Positions 34,100 to 45,375 of a DNA stretch of 64,000 nt are shown piece after piece (the stretch's first letter is position 1; each line of letters starts with the position of its first letter). The DNA lies in contig CM066988.1 in NCBI GenBank assembly GCA_033977485.1, positions 76,667,669 to 76,731,668 of the forward strand, given 5' to 3'. The position numbers and the translations under genes were made by a program. The DNA is from Hydrangea macrophylla (lineage: Eukaryota > Streptophyta > Magnoliopsida > Cornales > Hydrangeaceae). The notes below the pieces were generated by a model that made no database searches, was not told the DNA's origin, and saw only the letters and a list, made by a program, of their open reading frames with translations.

Positions 34100-34390
34100 A
34101 AATGCGACGGTGGCAAATATGGACACTCCCTGACGCCCATGGAAGCGTTAAAGTGTGTGACGCCGAACTCGGACATTCCCTGGCACCCATGGTAGTGCTA
34201 AAGTGTGGCCTACGGACACTCCCTGATAACTCGAGTCTGGATACTGTGTGAGGGGTTGCCCCGGTATTTGCATGGCGGTTAGGGTATTCAAAGTGTGAGG
34301 CATTGGACACTCCCTGGTACCCCGGACCAAAGTGTGAGGCAAACTGGACACTCCCTGGCGCCCCGTTGCTAAAGTGTGGCTATCTGAGTG
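34100..34390. repeat. Tandem array in B (GGACACTCCCTGG ... AAAGTGTGG)
   Basis: About five copies of GGACACTCCCTGG, each followed by AAAGTGTG about 25-40 bases later. Just before it (34017-34085) is a TG-rich stretch. Confidence 0.75.
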
Positions 34391-34630
34391 TTTCAAAGAT
34401 ACCAGGAGTAAGATAGTGGGTTGTTGGGTTTGGTCGAGAGAAAAGAGTCGGTCAGATGAAATGGTGCATCGTTCTCATACACGGTCACATATATGTGAAT
34501 TCATCCTTTCAATAATGTTGTGGTTGTTTTCTAAATAAGCTTTTTATCTTAAATATAAACTTGTGAATTTACATGGGAATTTAAAAATGGTAAATAAGTA
34601 TGCTTTACATTTAAAGTCATGTTTTTAATA

Positions 34631-34732
34631 CTCACCAGCTTCTTGAAGCTGACGACGTTGATGCGTCCTGGACATTCGTGTCTAGGCTTTTTAGGTTATA
34701 ACCAGGAGGAATCATACGACTATGCTAATTGA
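34631..34732 (+). other. Hairpin and short reading frame near the end of LTR B
   Basis: CAGCTTC (34636-34642) and GAAGCTG (34645-34651) form a perfect 7-bp stem. A 23-codon frame (ATG 34661, stop 34730-34732) follows and ends ESYDYAN. The layout matches C (52348-52504) and A (20695-21325). Confidence 0.5.
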
Positions 34733-35092
34733 GAATGGCTGCTTTTGGAATGAAGAAACTGTTTATTTATTACATGTTTTTACGTTTTAAACTGTTTTGT
34801 GTTATAAGGATGACTGTAACAGACACTAAGTTATTGTTTTGTTTTCAAGGCGGTCTGTGCCTTAGTTGACCCCGTATCCTAAGATGTAATAAGTTAGAAA
34901 ATTTTTGTAAGCCTTGATTGCTCTGCTCTGATTATTATTGTTTATTGTTGTTCGACGTTTGGGACGGAATCAATCCTTCAAACTGTCGCGACCTACGGGT
35001 CCATAAAGGAAATTAAACGCTTTCCTCATTTATGCTACGTCGGGGCGTGACAAGATCGGTGATGAAGCATTCCTCCAGATCCCTTGTCTTGG

Positions 35093-38000
35093 TATAGACA
35101 CCCCGATTTTAACCAAACGTTAAATAAAGGGATTGGTTACCTCTAAAAAACCCTTGTCTTGCTTTCTCCTCCCGATTTTGACCAGATGCCTCAAATGATG
35201 ACGATGACCGGTGAAATTTGAAGTTTTTTTTTCGGAAAATTCAAATTCTTCAAAGATTCTTTGAATCGAGTTTCAAAAATCAAAAATAAAAAAAAGAGAA
35301 ATTGGGTATTCGGGAGAAACTCGAATGTTGAAAACATATGAGAAAGTCAGTCTGGGGATTTATCCTTAAAAAGAGAGAGAAAATGAAAAGAAGTTTTGAA
35401 AAGAAAAGAGAAAGGGATAGAAGAAAAGAAAAGAAATAAAAGAAATAAATAAAATGATATATTAGAGTATATACCATGCATATGGGTGTATTCTAATGAA
35501 GTAAATTACAAATATAAGTACAATAGTATATACTTTACTAAATAATTAAGTTTATGTTAATATATATTTTAAAAATTGAAAAGGAGGCAGAAATTCTATT
35601 AGCTGTGGCACGCGCCGAAGCTACGGCACTCACTGAGTGCCGCGCCGGCATTCATTGAGTGCCGCTCGACAGTCAGTGAGTGCCACCCGGTACTCAGCAA
35701 GTGCCGCAGGCAAGTCGTCGAGTGTCACGCGCTGTAACAGACTGCTTTTCTCACATGTTCTAGAAGAAAACTTTGCACATGGGTTTTCACCCGAATTTAC
35801 CCATTTAACCTTGTAATGTGGGTCTAAATAAACAGACCTTCATCTCCATTATTGGGACTTTTGACTTAACCTTTGAATCAAATTGAGATACACAAGAGAT
35901 ATATATATACAATAGAGAGAATTGAGAGAGAAAAAAGAGAGTTCTCTTGAAGAATTTGAAGAAGAAGAAGAGAAGAATTTGAAGACTTTTTGGAAGAACT
36001 TCACAAGAGATAGAAGAAATCTATGAGGTCATAATAGAGGTAACCTCTCAATCTTTGATAGAATTGGGCAAATTCAATCACAAGTTCATAGTTCTAGGAT
36101 CTTTACACATTTTTAAAACCTCTCTTCCTACCTCATTTCATCACACACCACTTAGAGCTTGTGATTGAATCTCATAATATTTCATTAATTTGGATCTAAT
36201 CGATGCCTTGGGTTTAAGATAAGTTTGATTTGGAAGAATTTGTGCTCCAATTCCTCTAAGTAAACTTTGATTCTTCATTTTTATTTCCTCTTAAGATTCA
36301 TGAGATTTTATATATCTTATTGAGTCTCTTTGAGTTTGATTCTTTAGTTTCCTATGATCCTATGATCCATATGGAGATTAAAGTAAATCATATTCATATC
36401 TACACATAGTTGGTTGAGTTCAAGTCTTAGCTCATGATTTGGATCTCACTACTAGGGATCTTATGGAATCCATACTATATTCCATAGAGATTTGAGTAAA
36501 TTTAGGTCTTATTTAGTCTCCAAGGACCATTAATTTGAGAGGAGAATAAGGTGTCATGGATCTACATTCCTCAAGAATCATATGTTTGAGAGAGGAATTA
36601 TATGTAGATTTAAATAGTTTATATTCCAAGGTTCATAAAATTGAGTAAGACCTTAGGATTCTCTTGCTATGAGATCTATGATGGAAATTCATTAAGGCTA
36701 AATCTATGAATCTCTTCACGTTTCATTATTTATTCCAATAATCATAGTCATACTTGATCCTAGTTATCTCTAGAATCAAGGATCAAGTTTGATTCGAAAT
36801 ATGAACGCCAATTCAACAAAGGTGTAGTGAATTCATAAACCAACTGTGATCAAAGATTTTTATAAAATCATGGTTCATTGGAATTGGATAAGACCAATTG
36901 GAGGATGCTCATAACCCATTTAAGTACCTCTGTGATTTTTGTTTTAATGAAATTCCATGTTCAAGATGGTTTGGTCTTGTGATTTCAAAACAAGCAATTC
37001 TCTGTCCAAATTTTCAGAACAGTAAGTCCGTTTTAAAATTAATAAATCAGAACCTTAATTGATCTTTCTTGACCCAAAATAATTTTTTGTAAGTATTTCA
37101 ATGTGTTAGGAAGATACCCTAAAAATATCTAAGTATTTCTCATTTGTTTACTATTTTTAGAAAATCATACAAGATCTCTGGACAGAGAGTCGTAGATTCA
37201 TGAGTGACGTCTAGTGTTTTCCATATTCCCAGAGATTTAACCGTTCAAACCTTGATTTTCTTTTTGGGTTAGAAACTAAACTCACAGAGGTATATCATAT
37301 CCAAAAATCATTAAGATCCAACCATCGAAAGCATGATTTTTCTATCTTTGAAAGTTGGGTGTGCTCTCAGTAATTTAGGAAAATCAGTCACTGTTTTTGT
37401 CTAGTCTCATTGATTTTAACTTAAATGGTTTCCTAATGTCTTGGGACCCAAATCATGTTTTGAATAATGATAATTTAGCTTAAATCCAGAGGCTAAGTGA
37501 TCCAAATTAGTGAATAAATTCATATCTCATTCTTATTCATATTCATTCATTCATTCATGTGCATTGATGCTTATGATTAGAACTAGTTATTGGATAAAGT
37601 TGGACTTAGTTGAACCTAATTGTGAGTTCCTTATGATCATGTTGGGATTATAGCACCCCTGTATGGACATCACATTGGCTCTTAGGTGAGATTTGTATAC
37701 CTATAGAGATGCTATGGCTCTAACTAATCAAAAGGAATTCATAGTTTTATCAATTCTTCCTCTACTTGATAGATCTAAGCTAGAGATTTAGGATTGATTA
37801 TTTGATGTCATATTTTTGTGTGAAGCATGTGGACTAACCCTTATTTTGTAGCGCTTTGGAGGTATAACTTCTCATCTTTTCTCTAGTTTATTTCATTTGT
37901 TGATTTATTGATTTTCAGCTCCATGCGCGACACCTTAGCTTAGGTTTTGCCTTATGTGTATATGTGATTAGAGACATTTTTCCTAGGATTTCTATTCTTT

Positions 38001-38457
38001 GTATGCATTGCACGTTTCCCATTTTGCGGCTGGATCCCGGGTAAGTTCTCTAGTTCCCTACTTGCACATCATTTTGCTTCCTACTTCAATTATGTGGCTT
38101 ATGAATGATATTTTACCGTTAGCAATTTTGCACCCTTTTGACATGCTTGTGATATATATACTTATATCTATGTATTAGTTGAGGGCATGCTTAGATTATT
38201 AATTTGATTAAAAAGGATTTTGAGTAGAGGCCTATCACGAGATAGGATGAGAGGGGTGTCTTAGTCCGTCGGGCTCCTTCCCCTCTCATTCCATAATCCC
38301 CGAACCCAGATTATCTTTGGTTTTGCAAAAGATCGGTTTAGTTTTAAAATGGTTTCTTAATTTTCCTTTTAAAAATTAAGTGACGACTCTTTGATTTTGA
38401 ATTTGAATTTGAAAATTGTTTTAAAATTAAAAGTGGGCCCAAATGCCGGTATCCACA
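35093..38457 (+). mobile_element. E1: solo LTR of the F family, 3365 bp
   Basis: It starts TATAGACACCCCGATTTT (a mutated TGTAGACACC) and ends GCCGGTATCCACA, between CTTGG duplications (35088-35092, 38458-38462). It is in the opposite orientation to F but homologous to F's 5' LTR (54113-56970): both have the TGTAGACACCCCGATTTTGACC start, palindromes of CGGCACTC/GAGTGCCG, and the GAGTAGAGGCCTATC and TTAAGTGACGACTC blocks near the end. TATA: AGATATATATATAC near 35898. No genes inside. Confidence 0.9.
35606..35730. repeat. Palindrome cluster in E1 (CGGCACTC-N3-GAGTGCCG)
   Basis: CGGCACTCACTGAGTGCCG, CGGCATTCATTGAGTGCCG and CGGTACTCAGCAAGTGCCG, plus two weaker ones, follow each other at about 25-base spacing. 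They lie 170-290 bases upstream of the TATA stretch. Confidence 0.85.
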
Positions 38458-38462
38458 CTTGG

Positions 38463-39021
38463 TTATCTCTTCTTTTTTCGATCCTTCCATGTCATTCTCC
38501 TCGTCTTGCACCTCTTCTACCAATCCCTCAGCATGTTCTTTTTCAATCTTGTCTTTCGCAACCCCTTCTTGGCCTTTTGCCTTGGTTTGCATGCTTTCTT
38601 CGCCCAACAGGTTCTTCATGACCGAGCCATCTAGCGCACCAATCCAATCTTTAACAGTAGCTAACTTCACGGGCACCTGTAGATATGAATCTTGATACTT
38701 AGAGAATTCGTGGGGGAAGAAGATCTCAAACCCAAGCTTCAAACAATTATCTTTCTTATCCACCCATGGTTCTGGGAAGCCACAAAAGAGGAAATCCTCT
38801 CCTTCCTTCACAAAGTATCCATTGAGCGTCTTCAGGTAAGGGTCCAATGGTACGTCAGCTGCCCTCTTCTTCTCTCTCAGCTCTTTCTTTGATGGTAGAT
38901 AACCCAAACCATGAGTGTGGGTTTGTATGAGGATCCTTGGAAATTCTAGCAGGTCTTGATGATACTTACCCAATCCCATACCTGGGAAGAAACCCATCTT
39001 TTTCATAATCCCAGCGACCAA
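38463..39021 (-). pseudogene. F linker with G-patch-like motif between protease and RT
   Basis: MKKMGFFPGMGLGKYHQDL fits the Gly-rich G-patch pattern, an RNA-associated motif seen in some retroelement and retrovirus polyproteins. An acidic, Lys/Glu-rich stretch follows. The frame enters solo LTR E1 at 38462. If E1 and B (with one TSD copy each) are set aside, it continues without a stop through 35092-35058 into 32082, so no Ogre-type intron is needed here. Confidence 0.7.
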
Positions 39022-39156
39022 CGGACTCGCGTACTAATCAAAGTATAGCGGTAGGATCTCTCTCGGCTTCTCTCCCTCCAACATGTTAATGATCTCGAAC
39101 CCTCCCAGATATGTCTCCTCTTCTTGAAATTGTACCTCTAGAACCGGCGTGCTTGA

Positions 39157-39534
39157 TTAAGTTTCAGACAGACGGACCCAACTGTCCCCGAGAATATCAC
39201 AGACCTTGCTTTTCCAGACATATTTGACTTTTTGATGAACTATAGACGGTATGGCACCCAAACTGTCTAACCATGGCCTCCCTACCAGCAAATTAAAAGA
39301 AGCAGGAATGTCAATGACCTGAAATTTGGCTTCCTTTTCCACATGCCCGACAACGAGATGAAGGAGAATTATCCCCATAACCGTCCTCTGAGTGCTGTCA
39401 TACGCTCCCACCCTCTGCTCAGATGGTATGAACGTTGATTCATCCAAACCCATGCACTTAGCTGTTCGGAACGGACACACGTTTAGAGAGGACCTATTGT
39501 CAACAAGACAAGTAGGCAAAATGTTCCCAGGCAT
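39157..39534 (-). pseudogene. F aspartic protease
   Basis: LPTCLVDNRSSLNVCP is the active-site region; active enzymes have Asp-Ser/Asn-Gly, and here Gly is Arg. FQVIDIPASFNLLVGRPWL is the conserved flap-to-C-terminal block of plant gypsy proteases. The enzyme would cut the Gag-Pol polyprotein. It overlaps the gag frame (39483-39534) through an apparent one-base shift. Confidence 0.8.
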
Positions 39535-41520
39535 TCAACAGTGATATATAGCGGTTTATTGTGAACAGGCCCTCCCGGAGGTAGGTCATCTGATGAGAAG
39601 GTAATAGCAAGAGTCGGAATCCTACTAATCATTCCTACGAGGTCTTCTGGTGCTGTCTCAATAGAAACGTCAGATTGGTTCAAAGCTTCCAGGACTGCCT
39701 GCTTGTGACATTTAGAAGTGATCAATAAACCCCAGATGGTGATGTTAGCCTGAGTTTTCTTCATTTTCTTCAAAACCCTATCTTCTTCCTCTTCTTCATT
39801 CATTTTCCTTTTCCCTTTATCCAATTCTCTCCCTGGGTGATCCTCCTCTAGCTCATACGATTTGAAGTGTCTCCCTGACCGGGTTAGATGATTGACTTCT
39901 TCTTTTGCCCACAGATTGTCAATTTCAGAAACAACTTTCAAACTTTTTTCCTCTGCTCCTTCTCCGTCGCTCTCGTACCATAGGTCATCTTCCACTTGAC
40001 CCACATCGGTGTTGCTAGTTTCTTGGTTCCACCAATCCAATTGCTTTGTCGTTCCCTCTCCACATATTCCGAATTGATCCCCCAAAGTACAGATCATCGA
40101 ATTCCCCAGTATCTTATAAGACTTCCTTGGTGTCCTGGCTTTAGTGATTAGCCTAGACAGATCAAAGATCGTCTCTTCCATCCCCAAGAAATAGAGGCCT
40201 TGTGGTGGCGGTACAGCATGATGGTTTGGTAGCGGATTCCTAGTAACATTAAGAGTCTTGATAGGAGGCTCTGATATCACCTTGTTATCAATGAGGTCCT
40301 GGATTTTGTGCCTTAGCCTTGTGCACCGATCCGTAGAATGACCCTTCTGTTGGTGAAATTTGTAATAGAGATCTTCTCGGAAGGTTGGTGGAAGTGGACT
40401 TGGTAGGGGTTGAGGCTCCAACGGACGAAGATGCCCTTTTGCTATTAGCCTATCGAGGGCGGTTGACAGTGATACCCCCAAATCTGAAAATTTCCTCGGC
40501 TGTTTGTCCACTCCTCTTCTTGGTGTTATGTCAAACTTTCTCTCCGGTCCACTTAACGCGTTGACATCGATGGGGCCAGAGTGACCCCCCGAATGTCCCC
40601 CATTCAACCCGTAATTTAGCCTCCTTTATCGATTCGGTTGTTCCTCCTTTTTTATTACCCCTTCTTGGATCGCATCCTCTATCCTTGTTCCTACGTCAAA
40701 ACCTCATCAAAGGTGTTGATCGACTGGAATCTCATTTTTTCTTGGTAAACAGGCTGAAGGTTTTTCATTAACATTCAGATCTGATCTTTCTCAGACGGCC
40801 TCTGCTCCATCTTAGCTGTTTTTCCCCTCCACCTACTCAAATACTCAGCAAATGACTCCTTGTTTCCCAACCTAGTGGTTTCCAAGTCTCGGACTTTGAC
40901 ATCCAAGTCCTGATTGTACTCATACTGTTCCACAATTGCTTTGATCACCTCTTCCCAAACCAGGGTTTTGCTTGGTTTGAGAGTGAGGTACCAGGATAGA
41001 GCAGCTCCAGTTAAAGTCTGCTAAAATAAGACATCCATCATGGTAGTGCTCAGCACACTCTGTTGGAAGGCCCTGATGCACATTCTTACATGACTGCGAG
41101 GATTCCCTGTCCCATCGAACTTGTCAAAGACCGGTATTTTGAATCCGGCAGGCAGTGTTTCACGGACCCCATCATACAACCCTTCTAACTCCATCAGATA
41201 AGTGTCGACCCCTTGATCCTTACGTATCACCCTTTCTAGCTTCTCGATCTTCTTGATCATTATCCTCTCTTGGTCAGTCTTTTCCCTTTCCACCCTTTCC
41301 CTTTCGGCTCTGGGAACCTCGGCCCTTGGCATCTCTGGGTCGTCATACCAACCTTCTTCCCTAACTGGCGGATCGTTATTTGGTGGATTCACGACTGGTG
41401 GCGGGCGTGCTATTGCTTCTATCATGACCATCATTCGGTTCATATTCTCAGCATGTCGCCTCATCTGTTCTGCTTGTTGTTCTACCAGTGTCCTTAACTC
41501 TGCTACTTCCCCATCGTTCC
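39483..41520 (-). pseudogene. F gag
   Basis: The N-terminal part (41464-41021) is charged (AEVPRAERERVEREKTDQER) and leads into the gag domain (PVFDKFDGTGNPRSHVRMCIRAF). After an in-frame stop near 41021 the same frame continues with ALSWYLTLKPSKT and FAEYLSRWRGK, the core of the plant gag domain. More stops follow between 40800 and 40610. The C-terminal part (40607-39483) has a zinc-knuckle-like YYKFHQQKGHSTDRC, which lacks the first Cys, and long acidic/Lys-rich stretches. Gag forms the particle that packages the RNA. The upstream end is the insertion site of C (41521-41525, TTTTG). Confidence 0.82.
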
Positions 41521-42810
41521 TTTTGTGTAGTAACTCGTATTTTCATGTTTAAATTGACGATTTAGATTTCGTGTGCAATTTTAGCAGAAATTGGCCACAG
41601 GGGTATTTTGGTCATTTTTCTAATTTTGTAAGTCAAAAACTGAAAATACAATTTTTGAAAAAAGTTGCGTAAGGTTAAATGATTCGCTATTCGTATTAGA
41701 AGTTAAGAGTTTTCGATATCTATTTAGAAGATATCTCAATTTTAGTCATTTTGAGAAAATATCCGTTTTTGTATTCATACAACCTTTTCTGTATTTATTC
41801 GACTTTTTAATTATGTTATTTAATAATATAATTACATGAATAATAATTATAATGAAAGATAATAATTACCTAACTAGATTTCCACTATAATTAATATTAT
41901 TTCAGAACCCGTAATTATACATGTTATTCCCCTAACCATGCTTATACCCTAAGCCAACCCCCAAACAACCCCTGTGAGGTGTCCTATGAGGTGTCTTGGT
42001 GCTTGAGTGCTTGTGAGGTGTCCTGTGAGGTGTCTTGTGTGCTTGAGTGCTTGTGAGGTGTCCTATGAGGTGTCTTGTGAGGTGTTGTGTATAATATATA
42101 TACATATTGGTGGTCTTCCCCCTTTCCCTATAAAAACCCCTCCCATTAGTTGTTGAAAAGGAAGGGAAAAATAATAATAGAGAGTTAGCTGAGAGACTGA
42201 AGGAGAAAGAATATAAAAGAAAGGAAAGGAAGAAATCCCAAACCACACCACAACCCCGAACCTACAAGGCGTAGAAGGAGAGAAAGGAGAAGAAAAAAAA
42301 GGAGAGAGAGACACCCCGAGACCACCCACGACCACCCCAATCTCGCCGGTGTCACCGTCTTTACCAGTGAGTGCCTATACTCACTTAGTAGCGTAGATAT
42401 GTATGTTTATATATGTTTTGGCATGAAAGAATTAACAGACCCCGAACGTACGGGAAAGGTTCAGTTCAATTCTGGAATATTACTGCTCTTAATCGATCGA
42501 ACTTAGTTCAATCGATCGAATGTAATAGAATGTTAATTGTTTAGTTGTTTTATATCTAATGAACTGTTAACCTATTTATTATCATATGTTAATGTTGGAG
42601 AACTGTATGGAAATAATACATACGTGGAATAATGGACTTAATGCTTTGAAAAGTGGAACCCTTTGGTTACTGTTGAGATAATAATGAGATTGAAAAGCCG
42701 ACGTGCATAGTCATGGGTCTGTCGACCACAATGGTCGATACTATTTATGATTGGTACGTGTAAATGCGGTCACGAAGATCGTATGATATAGGACGGTATG
42801 GCCAGTAGTA

Positions 42811-43204
42811 TGTAATGGGCGTATTGGCCGTAATGTAATGAGCGTATTGGCTGGGCGTATTGGCCGTAAAGTAATGGGCATATTGGCCGTAATGTAATGA
42901 GCGTATTGGCTGGGCGTATTGGCCGTAATGTAAATAGTGTATTGGCTGGGCGTATTGGCCGTAATGTAAATAGCGTATTGGCTGGGCGTATTGGTCGTAA
43001 TGTAATGAGCGTATTGGTTGGGCGTATTGGCCGTAATGTAATGAGCGTATTGGCTGGGCATATTGGCCGTAATGTATCGAGCGTATTGGCTGGGCATATT
43101 GGCCATAATGTAATGGGCGTATTGGCTGTAATGTAATAAGCGTATTGGCTAGGCGTATTGGCCGTAAAGTAATGAGCGTCCTGGCTGGGCGTATTGGCTG
43201 TAAT
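42811..43204. repeat. Tandem array of C, left part (GCGTATTGGCTGGGCGTATTGGCCGTAATG)
   Basis: About ten units of roughly 35 bases, each with two GTATTGG boxes and GTAATGTAAT. The same array goes on at 51716-52085 on the other side of D. ORFs in this stretch are repeat artefacts. Confidence 0.9.
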
Positions 43205-45375
43205 TGTCACGACCCATCCCACTACGCGTGGAAATAGGACACGTGGCACGCCACCAAGGCTTATCCAAACACCAATATTATTATACGCAGCGGAAAGATT
43301 CTTCAAAACAACCCTGGTATTTAAAACTTAGGAAACATTCCCCTCTGAGTTGTAGAATCCATTGAAAATTTGAGTTATAAAAAGTTTTGACAATTGAAAA
43401 CACATTCAAGAGAGAATAGTTTTGAAAACAGAGGCTCAGTCGACTGCCCCGTCGACTGTGCCTAGCAGAACCCAAGACCCTAAATTCTCAGCAGAGATCC
43501 AGTCGACTGCTCACTCCCCCTCAGTCGACTGGGTTAAGCAGAACAAATAATGCAACATACTACAAAGGGTCCAGTCGACTGATCTGAGGATCCAGTCGAC
43601 TGCTTTTCCATTCATCAAAGCAGTAGCCAAAAATCTACAGTGTTCAGTCGACTGACGAAGGGTCCAGTCGACTGCTTCCCTTACTATTCACTTTCAGTGT
43701 CTCAATCCCACGAGGTCCAGTCGACTGACCCAGGGTCCAGTCGACTGCTCCCCTGCTGGGCAGCCTGTGTTGAAAATTCACAAGTCCAACTTCTCAAACC
43801 CAACATCAAACACAACCAACACCAATTTCAACATTTAAAACATAACTACCGACGTTCGATTACAATATTACAACACTGAGAAGCTAATCCATGTTTCTAT
43901 TACAACATACTACAATATTCAAATCCTTATACAAGCTTTGGGATTTAAAACAAAAACATTTACAAAGGTGATTTTCCCCGGCGTTCATCGGCCTCACTCC
44001 ACACACTTCTTCTTGCCCTTTTTCTTTTCACCTGCAATGGAGGAAGTCTCCACTGCTCAGCTATATGCTGAGTGTACAATTCTAAACAAATGCATATGGG
44101 CAATTCATGTTTTAAACATCTAAATCACATAATTTAGTCTCCGGGGAGAGAGATACGCATTCACCCAGTATATCGGCAAGTCTTAAATCTTAAACCGCGA
44201 TGCCAATGGTTAGCCAAGAATCACTCAACCATTGCATCCATCTGCTCTGGTTGGCCACTTCCCACACCAAGCAAGTAGTCGTCACTACTGTAAACTCTCA
44301 AACATCGAGAGGCGTGCACCGGCGTAAAATTATATCAAACTCCCCTTTGACCCACATAGACATTTAGCATACTCACATAACCATGGCACCGTGCTTTTCA
44401 ATACGTACTCGCTAAATTTAACGGGCCTAATTTAACACATAAGTTTGCCCGGATCACAAATCATACAAAACATCTAAAACATCCAAAATTGTCTATATTA
44501 CATAGGTTCGGAATTCATACCTCGAGCTATAGCTCTCAAACTTCAGGAGAAGTACAAGAAGACCAAATAAACGTCAGATCTCTGATCTTAAACGATTCCT
44601 ACAAGTATAGACATGTTTTTCCCAGATTCTTAAAATTAACTTTTCAGAAAAACTTCGCCAAACGTGGCCTAAGTAGTATCAAAACGTAGGTCTTACCTCC
44701 ACGAGTTCAAATCTGGAATTTGGTGAAAATCTGACAGACGAACGGTCGCCGTTTGTCGTCGCAAAGCCCGTGGCAACTAAATCTCCCTTCTCTCTCCTCT
44801 CTCTAGATATTTGTCTGGATTTGGATGAGAATGAATTCTCATCCTCATCTATATATAGACCAAATTTCGGGAATTTACGTTTACCTCCCCGCAAGTTTCT
44901 CAAAACTTCTAATTAATCCATGAAACGTCGCACACGTCCATTTTATGCCTTTACGAGTGAAAACTATAAGTTTCAAAAGTTTTCGACTAGGTTTCGTTTG
45001 GGTCCAAAATTAACGTCCGAAAACTATAATCTGTGGAATCTCTACACAACCTACCTTTTTAGTTAACGTGTCACTCACGTTCTCACCACAGTTCTCAAAA
45101 CGATCTCTAACAGTATCAAAATTACCAGAATTATACTTCACAGGTATAATTACTATTCATAAAATACCAGATATTTCAAATAACATTTAAATCATATAAA
45201 TGTCATTTACTCATGTTTATGCAATATGAACTGCCATGTTCCCGTGTCCTTACTGACACCTTACCGTTGACCCACAGTCAACCTCGTCTCAATCCAATTA
45301 TCAAATAACATTGATATACTCACAACTTTCCAATTATGTATGATAAAACTATGAAATTTTGGAACGGGTGTGACA
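43205..45375 (-). repeat. 3' LTR of D (2171 bp)
   Basis: On the minus strand it starts TGTCACACCCG (45375) and ends GGGTCGTGACA (43205). TATA: CTATATATAG at 44849-44858. A perfect CTCAGC/GCTGAG hairpin is at 44056-44072. CAGTCGACTG palindromes are at 43437-43747, about 1.1 kb downstream of the TATA box. Confidence 0.93.
43437..43747. repeat. CAGTCGACTG palindrome cluster of D (also 49777-50087)
   Basis: About ten copies of the perfect 10-bp palindrome, mostly in pairs. Within pairs the start-to-start distance is 20-22 bases, two helical turns. One copy in each LTR is changed by a transition relative to its partner region. Confidence 0.9.

Larger units (their letters stand above)
32083..35052 (+). 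mobile_element. B: solo LTR, 2970 bp
   Basis: It begins TGTAATAACC and ends GGGGCGTGACA, with AGATC on both sides (32078-32082, 35053-35057). No internal LTR copy or coding region is seen, so it is a single LTR left by recombination. Likely TATA: TTTATTTATACACC near 32787. It holds a cluster of CG palindromes, a tandem array, and a hairpin with a short frame near its end. Closely related in layout to C and A. ORFs through the palindromes (33340-33789) are not genes. Confidence 0.9.

Noticed and set aside
35280..35477. Phe/Ser-rich minus-strand frame (and 8425-8698)
   Set aside because: Low-complexity A/G-rich stretch; no start context or homology.
42741..43306. Several open frames with repeated Y-G-Q-Y-A-Q or R-P-I-R-P-A units, also at 51660-52099
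   Set aside because: Products of the 35-bp tandem array; open on several frames and both strands.
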